Source: Paramacrobiotus richtersi
Taxonomy: Eukaryota > Tardigrada > Eutardigrada > Parachela > Macrobiotidae
DNA: 42,268 nucleotides
Direction: 5' to 3'
Assembly: GCA_034698045.1 (NCBI GenBank)
Contig: JAQGAU010000092.1
Coordinates: forward strand, 1 to 42,268
Shown here: piece by piece, positions 41,789 through 42,268 of the stretch
How the letters are laid out: every line of letters begins with the position of its first letter
How positions within the stretch are numbered: position 1 is the first letter of the stretch
The notes under the pieces: model-generated
Told to the model about the DNA's origin: nothing
What the model saw: only the letters and a program-made list of their open reading frames with translations
Database searches by the model: none
Program-made: the position numbers and the translations under genes

Positions 41789-42099
41789 GTTGGTGGCTCC
41801 AGAGGCCCGCTAACCATTCTATCTGGTTAGCACGGCCCTTTTGACCTTTCAGATAAGTTTTACGATTACATCGTGTTACAATCGTAACCTTTTCACTATT
41901 TTCACGATACCCGGTTCTGCTGTGATTACTGATGACCTTTCTACATCACAACGGTAAGACAACCCTTACAGTTACCGATTCAACTGCTGTGACCTCTTGA
42001 AAGCCGTATGCCTGCTGGATACCTCAAGCATTGCCGTCCCAAGCAACTACCTACAGAAGGGAAGAGTCACACCTGCACGTTCACCTGCATCACAACAAA

Positions 42100-42268
42100 A
42101 TGACGCAACAACAGCCGGATGTCAAATCACTTCTAAAAATGTATGCATCCTCCAAGCAGCGACCAGTATCCACCACACACCGTAACGTTTCGGATACAGC
42201 ACAGAATCCAATCGCCGCCGAGTATTTCCAATCACCTGCACAGCCAATGCCCACCTATCAAGAAGCCG
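42100..42268 (+). CDS. ATG frame running off the window, possible gag start
   Basis: ATG at 42100-42102 and 56 codons to the window edge without a stop. The frame is open from 42000. It begins MTQQQPDVKSLLKMYASSKQ and continues polar, with Pro/Gln-rich PAQPMPTYQEA at the edge. It lies about 310 bp downstream of the LTR-like sequence, where gag would start in an LTR retrotransposon. A host gene is the alternative. Nothing inside it identifies a family. Confidence 0.42.
   Translation, partial: MTQQQPDVKSLLKMYASSKQRPVSTTHRNVSDTAQNPIAAEYFQSPAQPMPTYQEA

Noticed and set aside
1-42268. CRISPR arrays, prokaryotic operons, rRNA genes
   Set aside because: No regularly spaced short repeats, no compact same-strand gene runs with ribosome-binding sites, no rRNA-like conserved stretches.

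Overview
This is eukaryotic nuclear DNA: moderate GC, no operon layout, no ribosome-binding sites, candidate introns with GT..AG ends, TATA boxes, AATAAA signals and many decayed retroelement pieces. I cannot name the organism. Most open frames are short enough to arise by chance, so confidence is kept low except where a known domain, a splice phase that fits, or a diverged second copy supports the call.

Layout. 1-4.3 kb: weak gene-like frames, one with five Tyr-Pro-Gln-type repeats (872-1399), then the best host-type gene, a damaged bulb-type (GNA-like) mannose-binding lectin (3789-4329). 5.0-5.9 kb: first copy of a dispersed repeat R2. 7.2-7.6 kb: inverted piece of a second repeat R1. 8.4-11.2 kb: R1 block A, holding the end of one gene, a TATA box with a palindromic AP-1/Maf-type site, and a two-exon gene. 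10,852-25,877: a 7,513-bp unit present twice head to tail with no difference seen, joined at a 4-bp AGTT. The unit holds a Ty3/gypsy reverse transcriptase remnant, several exon-like frames, a Cys/His-rich minus-strand frame with a TATA box, hairpins and an older, diverged internal repeat. 26.3-27.4 kb: inverted R2 copy next to a gypsy integrase fragment. 27.7-28.7 kb: broken Ser/Thr/Asn/Lys-rich gene-like frames. 29.6-30.0 kb and 34.4-34.8 kb: two opposed copies of a chimeric repeat that carries the start of a Ty1/copia reverse transcriptase. 31.1-33.9 kb: R1 block B, more decayed than A. 37.2-37.7 kb: minus-strand Cys/His zinc module in locally GC-rich DNA. 38.4-39.0 kb: gypsy integrase remnant. 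39.3-40.7 kb: R2 copy 2. 41.6 kb to the end: LTR-like sequence followed by an ATG frame that runs off the window.

The region looks like repeat-rich, rearranged DNA with a few host genes, several of them broken. Some frame breaks fall in A or T runs, so consensus error must be excluded before they are read as biology. The strongest observations are the exact tandem unit and its junction, the lectin, the paired R1 blocks with their conserved promoter element, and the retroelement fragments whose catalytic residues can be scored.
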